DNA of 60,859 bases from Caulobacteraceae bacterium. GTDB taxonomy: Bacteria; Pseudomonadota; Alphaproteobacteria; Caulobacterales; Caulobacteraceae. The notes under the pieces are model-generated. The model worked only from the letters and a program-made list of their open reading frames with translations. It did not search any database and was not told the origin of the DNA. The DNA is taken from assembly GCA_028290905.1 (NCBI GenBank), contig JAQGIW010000065.1:1-60859 (forward strand), read 5' to 3'. Both the position numbers and the translations under genes were made by a program. Below, piece after piece: positions 1 through 7,195 of this stretch. Each line of letters starts with the position of its first letter. The first letter of the stretch is position 1.

Positions 1-481
1 GCTTCAGCCCCGCGTAGATCCCCTCGTCCCACTGGGACGTGGAGGGGACGTTGCGGTTCCAGTCCATCACATAGACGCGCTCGGCGATCCGCCACGCCCC
101 GCCTCGCCGCTCGAGCCGGTCGAGGTAGCGACCGCCTACGACCATCTCGACCCGGCCCGAGGGGCCGTCGATCTCGTGGTAGGCTTGGCAGTAGGTCTCG
201 GCGCGCGCGGTGTCGCCGGCGACGTCGATCAGCATATTGCTGATGGCGTGTTGAGTGCGGTGCATGCCCTTCAGCGCGGCCACGGTGGCCCTCGCCCAGT
301 CCTGAGCGTTCTGGCGGTCGGAGCCGTAGTCGGTCGTGGCGTCCGGCCAGAACACCGCGCCCAGGGTGTCGATGTCGCAACGGTCGATGCCGCGCGAATA
401 GCGGGTGAGAACGTCGGCGATCTTCTGCTTGGCTATGGCCTCGCGCAGATCGGCGGCGTCGATGTTCTCGGTGTGCGGCAT
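1..481 (-). CDS. SnoaL-like / NTF2-fold protein (3' end off window)
   Basis: The minus-strand frame begins with ATG at 481 and stays open to the window edge, giving about 160 residues. Near residues 12-75 it has the SnoaL_4-type pattern: an IADVLTRYSRGIDRCD helix, then VFWPDATTDYG, and later GRYLDRLERRGGAWRIAERV, typical of the last strands of an NTF2 cone fold. It is a paralogue of the next gene upstream (shared VFW-DATTDYG and GRYxDRxERR). As third gene after the Rieske oxygenase it probably belongs to that operon. Such folds serve as small-molecule isomerases, hydratases or oxygenase beta-like subunits; the exact role is unknown. Confidence 0.8.
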   Translation of the reverse strand, partial: MPHTENIDAADLREAIAKQKIADVLTRYSRGIDRCDIDTLGAVFWPDATTDYGSDRQNAQDWARATVAALKGMHRTQHAISNMLIDVAGDTARAETYCQAYHEIDGPSGRVEMVVGGRYLDRLERRGGAWRIAERVYVMDWNRNVPSTSQWDEGIYAGLK

Positions 482-504
482 GGCGGGTCTCTGTAAGACG
501 GCGT

Positions 505-1029
505 CTAGAGTCGACGCAGGCGTTCGCGCTGGTTGCTGAGGTCCTTATCGCCCCTGTAGCCGAGGGGAACGTTGGGCGAGGTCTTGATCCAATCGTCGGC
601 GGCCGGCTCGGTGCGCGCCCAGTCGACCAGTTCGCTGCGGTGGGCGATTTTCCACACCCGCTCGCGCCGCTCGTAGCGGTCGATGTACCGCCCGCTCACC
701 CACAGGTCCTTCTCCTCGCCGTCCTGGACGATGCGGTGGAGGGCCTGGAAGTAGATCTCGCCGAAACCGACGTCGCCCTCGATCTCGATGAACGCCTGGC
801 CCATCATGTGGTGGTTCGAGAGGTGGTCCTTCAGGGCGTTCTGGGCGAAGGCCACGAAGCCGTCGGGTCCGCCGATGTAGGCGCCGTAGTCGGTGGTGGC
901 GTCGTCCCAGAACACCGAGCGGTGCAGTTCCGGCATCAGCCGGTCCTGCGCCCGCAGATAGCGGCAGCACTGGTCGTAGATCTCCTGCCGCGACAGCAAG
1001 GCGTCGAGACGCGGATCGAGCTCGCTCAC
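505..1029 (-). CDS. SnoaL-like / NTF2-fold protein
   Basis: A 174-residue protein starting at a GTG (MSELDPRL) seven bases past the stop of the Rieske oxygenase alpha gene, so the two are probably translated from one mRNA. The central SVFWDDATTDYGAYIG and the later WVSGRYIDRYERRERVWKI are SnoaL_4/NTF2-fold signatures. Beta subunits of ring-hydroxylating dioxygenases share this cone fold, so a structural partner role for the neighbouring oxygenase is possible. An independent small enzyme acting on the same substrate is equally possible. The next gene downstream is a paralogue. Confidence 0.8.
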   Translation of the reverse strand: MSELDPRLDALLSRQEIYDQCCRYLRAQDRLMPELHRSVFWDDATTDYGAYIGGPDGFVAFAQNALKDHLSNHHMMGQAFIEIEGDVGFGEIYFQALHRIVQDGEEKDLWVSGRYIDRYERRERVWKIAHRSELVDWARTEPAADDWIKTSPNVPLGYRGDKDLSNQRERLRRL

Positions 1030-1035
1030 TTGGAC

Positions 1036-2427
1036 TCAGGCCCTCAGATAGCGGTCGAGCGTCATGTGGACGCGGCGGATCCGGGCCTCCTGATAGTTGC
1101 CCAGGGTCTCGCCGCGCTTCCGTGAGGCCTGGAAGCCCTTGTACTGCATGGCCAGGTTGTCGGTATCCTGGTCGTAGACGAAGCCCAGCCCCTGGCTCAT
1201 GCCGGGGGCGCTGGCGTAGCTCTCGCCGGGGGTGAGGCGGTGCGGCGCCGGCGCCTCGGGCCGGGCCTGGCCGGGGGCCAGGGGGCGGAGGAAGACCAGG
1301 TCGAACAGCGTGCGCCCCACGTCCATGCCGATCGGCCGGAAGCGATAGATCATCGGCAGGGTCACGCCCGGAAAGAGGAACATGTTGGGGAACAGATGGT
1401 ACTCGATGGAGTCCATCATTTCGCTGTCGCTGTAGCCCGACAGGTCTACCCCCCACTCCTTCGACAGGGCCTCGCGGCTGTGTTCGGCGGCGACCGACCG
1501 CGCCAGGCGCCCCTCCGGCACGACGACGCCCTCCGGGGACGAACGCAGCTTTTCCAGGATCTCCTGCTGAGTCTGTGGCCGGGTGAAATGGGGACTGGGA
1601 TGGCCGATGGTATGGATGAAGCGGTTCACGTAGTCGTCGAAGATGTCGTACTGGGCGTTGGCGTCGCCGGCGGTGGGCAGGCCCTGGGTGTGGGTTGCGA
1701 AGACGTGATAGGCCTCGAGGAAGGCTTCCTGCGCGGCCTTCCAGTTGGTGTCCAATTCCTTCTGGATATGGAGGACCGTGTAGCGGTTGGAGAGGTCCCA
1801 GCCGTCCTTGAAGTGCTCGGGCAGCACGCCGAGCTGATCGGCCAGCGGCCCGGCGTCCGGGTCCATGTTGATGAACACGAACCCGCCCCAGCGCTCGACC
1901 TTGACCTCCGGCAGGCGGTAGGCCTCGTCCTTGACATGGGGGAAATCCCACCGGCACGGGATGTCCCTGATCTGCCCATCGAGATGCCAACTCCAGCCGT
2001 GGAACGGGCACCGCAATATGGGGGCGACGCCCCTGCTGTCGGAGGGCCGGAACTGGGTGCCCCGGTGCAGGCAGGCGTTGACGTAGCCCTTGATCTCGTC
2101 GGGCGCGCTGCGCACCAGGATCACCGAATGCGGCCCGACATCGTAGGTGACGTAGTCGCCGACGTTGAGGATGTGTTCCTCGCGGCAGGCCCACTGCCAG
2201 ACCTTCGGCCAGAGCTTCTTCATCTCCAGGTCGAAGATCTCCCGCGAGATGTATCGGTCGTAGGAGAGGTCCTCGTCCCCCAGGAAGGCGTAGCGCTCCT
2301 CGGTGAGGACGGCCGGCGTCGGCTGGCCGTCGGCCAGGATCAGGTCCCGCGTCGAGGGTCCGGGGCAGCGCGCTTCGCCAGGGGGAAGGTCGCGTCCCAG
2401 GGGGGCGTCGAAACGATCGTCGGCCAT
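1036..2427 (-). CDS. Rieske ring-hydroxylating oxygenase, alpha subunit
   Basis: A 463-residue catalytic subunit of an aromatic-ring or related hydroxylase. The Rieske [2Fe-2S] motif is complete: C119-L-H121 (CLHRGTQFRP) and C140-P-F-H143 (CPFHGW). The C-terminal catalytic domain carries the mononuclear-iron ligands in EAYHVFATH (H241 and H246). An AGGGAAA ribosome site precedes the ATG. It is first in a minus-strand operon with two NTF2-fold genes; no ferredoxin or reductase gene is in view, so electron donors must be encoded elsewhere. The substrate cannot be read from sequence. Family identity is very sure. Confidence 0.93.
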   Translation of the reverse strand: MADDRFDAPLGRDLPPGEARCPGPSTRDLILADGQPTPAVLTEERYAFLGDEDLSYDRYISREIFDLEMKKLWPKVWQWACREEHILNVGDYVTYDVGPHSVILVRSAPDEIKGYVNACLHRGTQFRPSDSRGVAPILRCPFHGWSWHLDGQIRDIPCRWDFPHVKDEAYRLPEVKVERWGGFVFINMDPDAGPLADQLGVLPEHFKDGWDLSNRYTVLHIQKELDTNWKAAQEAFLEAYHVFATHTQGLPTAGDANAQYDIFDDYVNRFIHTIGHPSPHFTRPQTQQEILEKLRSSPEGVVVPEGRLARSVAAEHSREALSKEWGVDLSGYSDSEMMDSIEYHLFPNMFLFPGVTLPMIYRFRPIGMDVGRTLFDLVFLRPLAPGQARPEAPAPHRLTPGESYASAPGMSQGLGFVYDQDTDNLAMQYKGFQASRKRGETLGNYQEARIRRVHMTLDRYLRA

Positions 2428-2461
2428 GGCGTTTCCCTGCGCGGTCTTTGATGTCTTTTTT

Positions 2462-2475
2462 AAGCAGAGATGCTT
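2462..2475. promoter_or_regulatory. Short inverted repeat upstream of the oxygenase operon
   Basis: AAGCA-GAGA-TGCTT is flanked on both sides by runs of T on the plus strand, about 35 bases upstream of the oxygenase start. It may be a regulator site or part of the promoter region shared with the divergent beta-lactamase gene. No matching regulator gene is in the window. Confidence 0.25.
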
Positions 2476-2577
2476 TTTTTATCAGGAAGTCAACGGCACG
2501 CCTACGTCGGTCTTTGTGTTTCCGTTAAGCTTTGCGCTCCAGACGGTGGCCGAAGCGACCATGGAGTGCGCGACGCC

Positions 2578-3468
2578 ATGATTCCCAGTCTCCGTCCTCA
2601 CCGCCGCGAGTTCATGTCCGCCGGCGCAGCCGCCCTGTTCGCCGCCTCCCCTCCACTGGCGGCTGCGGCGGGTCCGCGGGACGCCGCTGGCGCTCTGGCG
2701 GCAATCGAGGCCGAGGTCGGCGGACGCATCGGAGTCGCGGCATGGGACACGGGAAGCGGCGCCTGGGTGAAGTGGCGCGCCGACGAGCGCTTCGCCATGT
2801 GCTCCACCTTCAAGTTGTTCCTGGCCGCGACCGTCCTCGGCCTCGTCGACGCCGGCTCTTTGACGGCCGGCCGCATGGTCCCGATTTCGCGGGCCGACCT
2901 GCCGCCTCACTCGCCGATCACCTCAGCTCACGTCGGCGAGGGCGCCCTGTCGGTGAGCGATCTATGCGCCGCGGCGATTGAGGAGAGCGACAACGGCGCG
3001 GCCAATCTGCTGCTGCGGCTGGTCGGCGGTCCGGCCGGGCTGACGCGCCACCTGCGCCGGCTCGGCGATCCTACGACGCGCCTCGACAGGACCGAGCTCG
3101 CCCTCAACACCAACTTGCCGGGGGACCTCCGAGACACCACCACCCCCGCGGCCTATGTGCGGACGATGCGCAGGATCCTGTTGGGCGACGGGCTTTCCGC
3201 CGCCTCGCGACGCCAGCTCGAGGCCTGGATGACCGACTGCCGGACGGGGCTCGACCGGCTGCGCGCGGGGCTGCCGCCGGACTGGAAGGCAGGCGACAAG
3301 ACCGGCGCCGGCGAGAACGGCGCGGTCAACGACGTGGCGATCCTTCGGCCCCCCAACCGTTCGCCGATCCTGGTCGCGGTGTTCATGAGCGGATCATCCC
3401 GCCCGGTCGAGGGCCTTGGCGCGGCGCACGCGAGGATCGCCCGCGCCATCGTCGCCGCATTCGGCTAG
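2578..3468 (+). CDS. Class A beta-lactamase, Tat-exported
   Basis: A periplasmic serine hydrolase that opens beta-lactam rings. The ATG at 2578 gives 296 residues beginning with a twin-arginine signal (HRREFMSAG, then an Ala-rich hydrophobic stretch). All class A motifs are present in order: S-T-F-K (serine 70 motif) in MCSTFK, S-D-N in EESDNGAANLL, E-x-x-L-N in RTELALNT with the PGDxRDTTTP loop after it, and K-T-G in GDKTGAGENG. There is a Cys just before the active serine but no Cys following KTG, so the 69-238 disulfide of known class A carbapenemases is not expected. It is divergent from the oxygenase operon, convergent with the next gene (4-bp 3' overlap), and has no AmpR-type regulator beside it. 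Confidence 0.93.
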   Translation: MIPSLRPHRREFMSAGAAALFAASPPLAAAAGPRDAAGALAAIEAEVGGRIGVAAWDTGSGAWVKWRADERFAMCSTFKLFLAATVLGLVDAGSLTAGRMVPISRADLPPHSPITSAHVGEGALSVSDLCAAAIEESDNGAANLLLRLVGGPAGLTRHLRRLGDPTTRLDRTELALNTNLPGDLRDTTTPAAYVRTMRRILLGDGLSAASRRQLEAWMTDCRTGLDRLRAGLPPDWKAGDKTGAGENGAVNDVAILRPPNRSPILVAVFMSGSSRPVEGLGAAHARIARAIVAAFG

Positions 3469-4301
3469 GCGAAGCGGCGGGCGGCCACCGGCTCCTCGAC
3501 GACTTCGTCTGTGACCACCTTGAACCCCCTCAGCCAGGCCGGGCCGAACGAGGTGGTGATCGCCACGTCGGCCGCGTCTCGGCCGTAGGCCATGGGGATC
3601 CGGCCGATGCGCGGCCTGTTGTGGCGGGCGTCGAACGCCCTCCAGCCGCCGCCCAGATAGACCTCGAACCAGGCGCTGAAATCCATCGGCGCGTCGATCG
3701 GCGGAATGCCGATGTCGCCGAGGTATCCCGTGACGTAACGGGCCGGGATGTTCATGCAGCGGCAGAGGGTCACCGCCAGGTGGGCGAAGTCGCGGCACAC
3801 CCCGCGCTGGTCCTCGTGGGCGCCGGTCGCCGTGCGGGTGGGGCTGGCGTGGGGGTAGCCGAACTCGATGCGATCGTGGACGTAGTCGACGATCGCCTGG
3901 ACGCGCGCCCACCCCAGCGGGGTGTTGCCGAACAGCGACCAGGCCATGGGCATCAGCAGTTCGGTCTCGCAGTAGCGGCTGGCGAGCAGATAGGTCAGGG
4001 CCTCTGCGGGCAGGGCCTCGACAGGATGCTGGATCGTGTCGGGGAGGACCGGGTCCGGCTCGCCACTGTCCTCGATCACGAATTCGGCGCTGAAGGTGAT
4101 CAGGCCCGCCGGCGCCACCAGTCGGTGGGCGGCATTGCCGTACAGGTCCCGGAACGGGTGCAGCAGGGTGTTCGGGCTGGCGGTGAGATGCTGGGGCGTC
4201 AGCAGATCGGGCATGCGCTCGGGCCTGACGCTGAGCAGCAGGGTCATCGGCGTTGGCGCCGGACACTCATAGGAGATTTCGAAACCGGCGCGGATACGCA
4301 A
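3465..4301 (-). CDS. Transglutaminase-like family protein
   Basis: About 278 residues with a bacterial transglutaminase N-terminal beta domain (MRIRAGFEISYEC) and a cysteine-protease-like core. The nucleophile region is RGVCRDFAHLAV and the acid region is FDARHN. Where many relatives have His before AW, this protein reads DFSAWFEVYL, so catalytic competence is uncertain. The start chosen is TTG at 4301, because GAGGAA lies seven bases upstream (complement of 4309-4314) and the resulting N-terminus fits the fold. The longer GTG-initiated frame adds 15 unconserved-looking residues. Members often sit near ATP-grasp/DUF403 genes, which are absent here. Confidence 0.8.
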   Translation of the reverse strand: MRIRAGFEISYECPAPTPMTLLLSVRPERMPDLLTPQHLTASPNTLLHPFRDLYGNAAHRLVAPAGLITFSAEFVIEDSGEPDPVLPDTIQHPVEALPAEALTYLLASRYCETELLMPMAWSLFGNTPLGWARVQAIVDYVHDRIEFGYPHASPTRTATGAHEDQRGVCRDFAHLAVTLCRCMNIPARYVTGYLGDIGIPPIDAPMDFSAWFEVYLGGGWRAFDARHNRPRIGRIPMAYGRDAADVAITTSFGPAWLRGFKVVTDEVVEEPVAARRFA

Positions 4302-4308
4302 CTGGATA

Positions 4309-4314
4309 TTCCTC
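4309..4314 (-). promoter_or_regulatory. Ribosome binding site deciding a TTG start
   Basis: GAGGAA on the minus strand, seven bases before TTG at 4301, supports the non-ATG start of the transglutaminase-like gene. Confidence 0.6.
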
Positions 4315-4503
4315 GGAAGGAGTGGTGATGGCGTGCGAACGCGCACGCGGTAACTTCGTTCGGAAGAATCTCGACATGGCCGGCCTTTCCTTCGAGGCGC
4401 CTAAAATCGAGGCGTAGGACCGCGCTCTTCCTCGCCATAGGTAGTGTGGGACAGGCCCCCGCGCCCGCGCTAGGCTGGAGGCCTTGAGGAGGAGGACAGC
4501 CGA

Positions 4504-5211
4504 ATGGACGCCCAGATCGACACCCTGACGCCCGCCGCCGAACTGGCGCGCGACAATCCCGTCCGGGTCCCGAACGAAAGCGCGGCGTATCGCGCCGCGC
4601 GCACCGCTCTCCTCGCCCAGGAGATCGAGCTGCGGCGGAACATAGAGCGGGTGGCGGCCCAGCGCCGCGCCCTGCCGCCGGGCGGCGAGGTCACCGGCGA
4701 CTACCGCTTCGAGGGCGAGAACGGCCCGGCCGACTTTGCCGGCCTGTTTGGTGACAAGCAGACCCTCGTCCTCTACAGCTACATGTTCGGACCTCAGCGC
4801 GAGCGCCCGTGCCCGATGTGCACCAATCTGTTAGGCGCCTGGGAGGGCAACGCGGCCGACATCGGCCAGCGCGTGTCGCTGGCGGTGGTCGCCCGCTCGC
4901 CCATCGAACGGCTGACCGCCTGGAAACGCGAGCGGGGCTGGAGGAACCTTCGTCTCTACGCCGACCTCGACGGCGCCTATTCCCGCGACTACTTCGGGCT
5001 CCTGCCCGACGGTTCGGAGATTCCGGCGCTGAACGTGTTTACCCGCCACGACGGAACCATCCGCCACTTCTGGTCCGGCGAGATGACCGGCCCCACCGCC
5101 GACCCTGGGCAGGATCCTCGCGGCGCCCCCGACCCGGCGCCGCTGTGGATGGTGCTGGACTGCACCCCCGACGGGCGGGGCGAGGACTGGTATCCGAAGC
5201 TGGAGTACTAA
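4504..5211 (+). CDS. DUF899 family thioredoxin-like protein
   Basis: A 235-residue protein with the layout of the DUF899 family: an N-terminal helical region rich in RAARTALLAQEIELRR, then a thioredoxin-like domain (VLYSYMFGP...CPMCTNLL) and a C-terminal HFWSGEM segment. A very strong GAGGAGGAGG ribosome site precedes the ATG. The CPMC motif sits where thioredoxin-fold proteins hold redox cysteines, so a thiol redox role is plausible, but the family has no settled function. It is divergent from the transglutaminase-like gene. Confidence 0.85.
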   Translation: MDAQIDTLTPAAELARDNPVRVPNESAAYRAARTALLAQEIELRRNIERVAAQRRALPPGGEVTGDYRFEGENGPADFAGLFGDKQTLVLYSYMFGPQRERPCPMCTNLLGAWEGNAADIGQRVSLAVVARSPIERLTAWKRERGWRNLRLYADLDGAYSRDYFGLLPDGSEIPALNVFTRHDGTIRHFWSGEMTGPTADPGQDPRGAPDPAPLWMVLDCTPDGRGEDWYPKLEY

Positions 5212-5224
5212 AGATCCCCCATTC

Positions 5225-5252
5225 CCTGGCGCCGTCGCAATCAGGCGCCGGG
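5225..5252 (+). terminator. GC-rich hairpin after the DUF899 gene
   Basis: A nine-pair stem (left arm 5225-5233, right arm 5244-5252, core GGCGCC on both sides) with a ten-base loop, 14 bases after the DUF899 stop. There is no T-tract, and it ends five bases before the GTG of the next gene. It may be a weak terminator or a structure that limits translation of the phosphatase. Confidence 0.35.
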
Positions 5253-5257
5253 ACTTA

Positions 5258-6148
5258 GTGCAGGACTCCCACGCCTTGACCGCCCGCGCCGCCGGCCAGC
5301 CGTTCAACATCTTCGTCTCGGATTGGGAGGACGCCCCGGCGCGACTGCCCGCCGGGGTCGGGGCTTGGGCGATCGGCGATGTCCATGGCCAGCTCGCCCA
5401 CCTCGACGCCCTGCTCGAGGCCGTACGGAAGCTGATCGACGCGGCGCCGCCGGGAAAGCGCCACCTGGTCCTGATGGGCGACTACATCGACCGGGGCCCG
5501 GACAGCATCGCCGCCCTGGAGCGCGCCGGAACCCTCGAAATTCCAGGCGTCGTGGTGACCGCGCTCCGGGGCAACCACGAGGACTACCTGGACCGCTTCC
5601 TGCACGACGAGTCGGTCGGCGAGGACCTCGTGGGCAGCTGGCTGGCCAACGGCGGCGATGCGACCTTGGCCAACCTCGGCGTCAGCGAGCGCGACCTTCG
5701 CGACCGCGGGGCGGCGGCGGCGGCCCGGGCGGTCCGCACCCAGCCCCTCGCCGGAGTCCGCCGGGCCCTGGCGCGGCTGGAGATCGGCCTGAAGCTGGGC
5801 GGCTATCTCTTCGTCCACGCCGGGGTTCATCCCCGCTATCCGCTCCACGACGCCTTGCGGCAGCGGCTGACCACTATCCGCGAGCCGTTCCTGGCCGGAG
5901 AAGGCTGGATCCACGACTTCGCCGTGGTGCATGGCCACTCGATCATCGGTCCCGATATCGCGCCCCACCGCATCGCCGTCGACAGCGGCGCCTTCTGGAC
6001 CGGCGTCCTCACCTGCGTCGAGCTGCGGGATGACCAGGCGCGCTTCATCGTCGCCACCCGCGACGACGACCTGGAGAGGCTGCGGCGCATTCCCGGCCGC
6101 CGGCCCCTCTCGGCCGAACGCTGGCGGCGCCTGTCCGCAGCGACTTAG
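5258..6148 (+). CDS. Metallophosphoesterase (PPP-type Ser/Thr phosphatase-like)
   Basis: A 296-residue calcineurin-type phosphoesterase. The metal-binding motifs follow the PPP order: GDVHGQ near residue 40, GDYIDRGPDS near 75, RGNHED near 107, then late histidines in FVHAGVHP and VHGHS. This set matches bacterial PrpA/ApaH-like protein or dinucleotide phosphatases. The only reasonable start is GTG at 5258, with no clear ribosome site and a hairpin directly upstream. Its 3' end overlaps the convergent hydrolase gene by four bases. The natural substrate is not apparent. Confidence 0.88.
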   Translation: MQDSHALTARAAGQPFNIFVSDWEDAPARLPAGVGAWAIGDVHGQLAHLDALLEAVRKLIDAAPPGKRHLVLMGDYIDRGPDSIAALERAGTLEIPGVVVTALRGNHEDYLDRFLHDESVGEDLVGSWLANGGDATLANLGVSERDLRDRGAAAAARAVRTQPLAGVRRALARLEIGLKLGGYLFVHAGVHPRYPLHDALRQRLTTIREPFLAGEGWIHDFAVVHGHSIIGPDIAPHRIAVDSGAFWTGVLTCVELRDDQARFIVATRDDDLERLRRIPGRRPLSAERWRRLSAAT

Positions 6149-7053
6149 AGGGCGGAGGCGAAGCCCTGGTCCGTGAGCCAGGCTTCGAGGAGCTCGATCC
6201 AGCGGTCGGTGGCCTGCCCCCGCCGGCTCATGCCAAATCCGTGGCCGCCGCGGGCGAACAGGTGGCACTCCACGGGCCGGTCGGCGGCGAACCAGTCGTC
6301 GCAGAGGCCGCGCACCACGCTGACGAGCATTCGGTCGTCCTGGGCGACGGCTGTGAACAGCGGCGGGGCGTCGGCCCGCACCGGGCGCCCGCGAGTCTCG
6401 CCGCCGTAGATCGGGGCCACGAACGCGGGCGCCGGCCCGCCCGGATCCAGGGCCACGTCGACCACCAGGAAGGCCCCGGCGGAAAAGCCGATCAGGCCGA
6501 CGCGGCCCGGGTTCACGCCGAACTCGCCGGCGCGCTCGCGGACGATCGCCACGGCGCGCCGCCCGTCCTCGGCGGCCGCCTCGCGCGCGGCGCGGGTAGC
6601 CGGATCGTTCATCACCCTGTCCAGCGAGCGGGGCGTCTTGGCGGCTGGCAGCGGCCGGCTGAGGGTGGCGGCCATGGCCTGCGAGTCGCGCGCGAACGCG
6701 GCCGGGTCCTCCGGCGTGGCCGACAGGCGGTACTTGAGCAGGAAGGCCGCATAGCCGCGCTCGGCCAGCCACACGCACAGGTCCACGCCTTCGTGCTCCC
6801 AGGCGAGGATCCGCCAGCCGCCACCGGGGCAGACGATCACGCCCACGCCGTTCGCGCGGGCCGGATCGGGCCGGAACACCGTCAGCGATGGTGTCGAGAC
6901 ATTGCGCAGGATGGTGATCGCCGGCCCCCCAGCCATCGGCGCCTTGAGGCTGGTCTCCGGCGGCGTGGGCGGCAACGAGGACGGAGGACCATCCGGCCAC
7001 AGCGGGATGGTCTCGCGCGCCGCGGCGTCGGCCAGGGTTTGATCGTCGGCCAT
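6145..7053 (-). CDS. Alpha/beta hydrolase (acetyl-xylan esterase-like)
   Basis: About 302 residues from the ATG at 7053 (MADDQTLADA). The nucleophile elbow GFSAGAF lies mid-protein, preceded by the oxyanion-type stretch VIVCPGGGWRIL and followed by a late HLFARGGHGFG that supplies the catalytic His. The IPLWPDGPP opening and VFRPDPA strand resemble the BD-FAE/endo-1,4-beta-xylanase-like esterase group common in Caulobacter relatives. No signal peptide is evident from this start; an upstream in-frame start would add 24 residues. No carbohydrate genes are adjacent, so the substrate is open. Confidence 0.85.
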   Translation of the reverse strand: MADDQTLADAAARETIPLWPDGPPSSLPPTPPETSLKAPMAGGPAITILRNVSTPSLTVFRPDPARANGVGVIVCPGGGWRILAWEHEGVDLCVWLAERGYAAFLLKYRLSATPEDPAAFARDSQAMAATLSRPLPAAKTPRSLDRVMNDPATRAAREAAAEDGRRAVAIVRERAGEFGVNPGRVGLIGFSAGAFLVVDVALDPGGPAPAFVAPIYGGETRGRPVRADAPPLFTAVAQDDRMLVSVVRGLCDDWFAADRPVECHLFARGGHGFGMSRRGQATDRWIELLEAWLTDQGFASAL

Positions 7054-7195
7054 GGTCTTGAGGACTCCCGAGGTGTTTCCCGCCCCGACAGTCGTGGATT
7101 TTCCTGGCCGCGCAAAGGGTCCCACGGACTCGGGTGACCCGGCGGGGCCCGGCGCGACGTTGACACAGGCCTATGTTAGCTTCAGCGCCGCCGTC

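Noticed and set aside
545..2194. Long minus-strand open frame opposite in phase to the Rieske oxygenase
   Set aside because: Pro/Arg/Gly-rich translation without motifs; it overlaps fully the oxygenase and SnoaL genes and is a product of high GC content.
7160..7177. TTGACA followed by CTATGTTAG as a promoter for the SLOG gene
   Set aside because: Spacing between the elements is far too short for a -35/-10 pair, and the usual -10 position holds CAGCGC.
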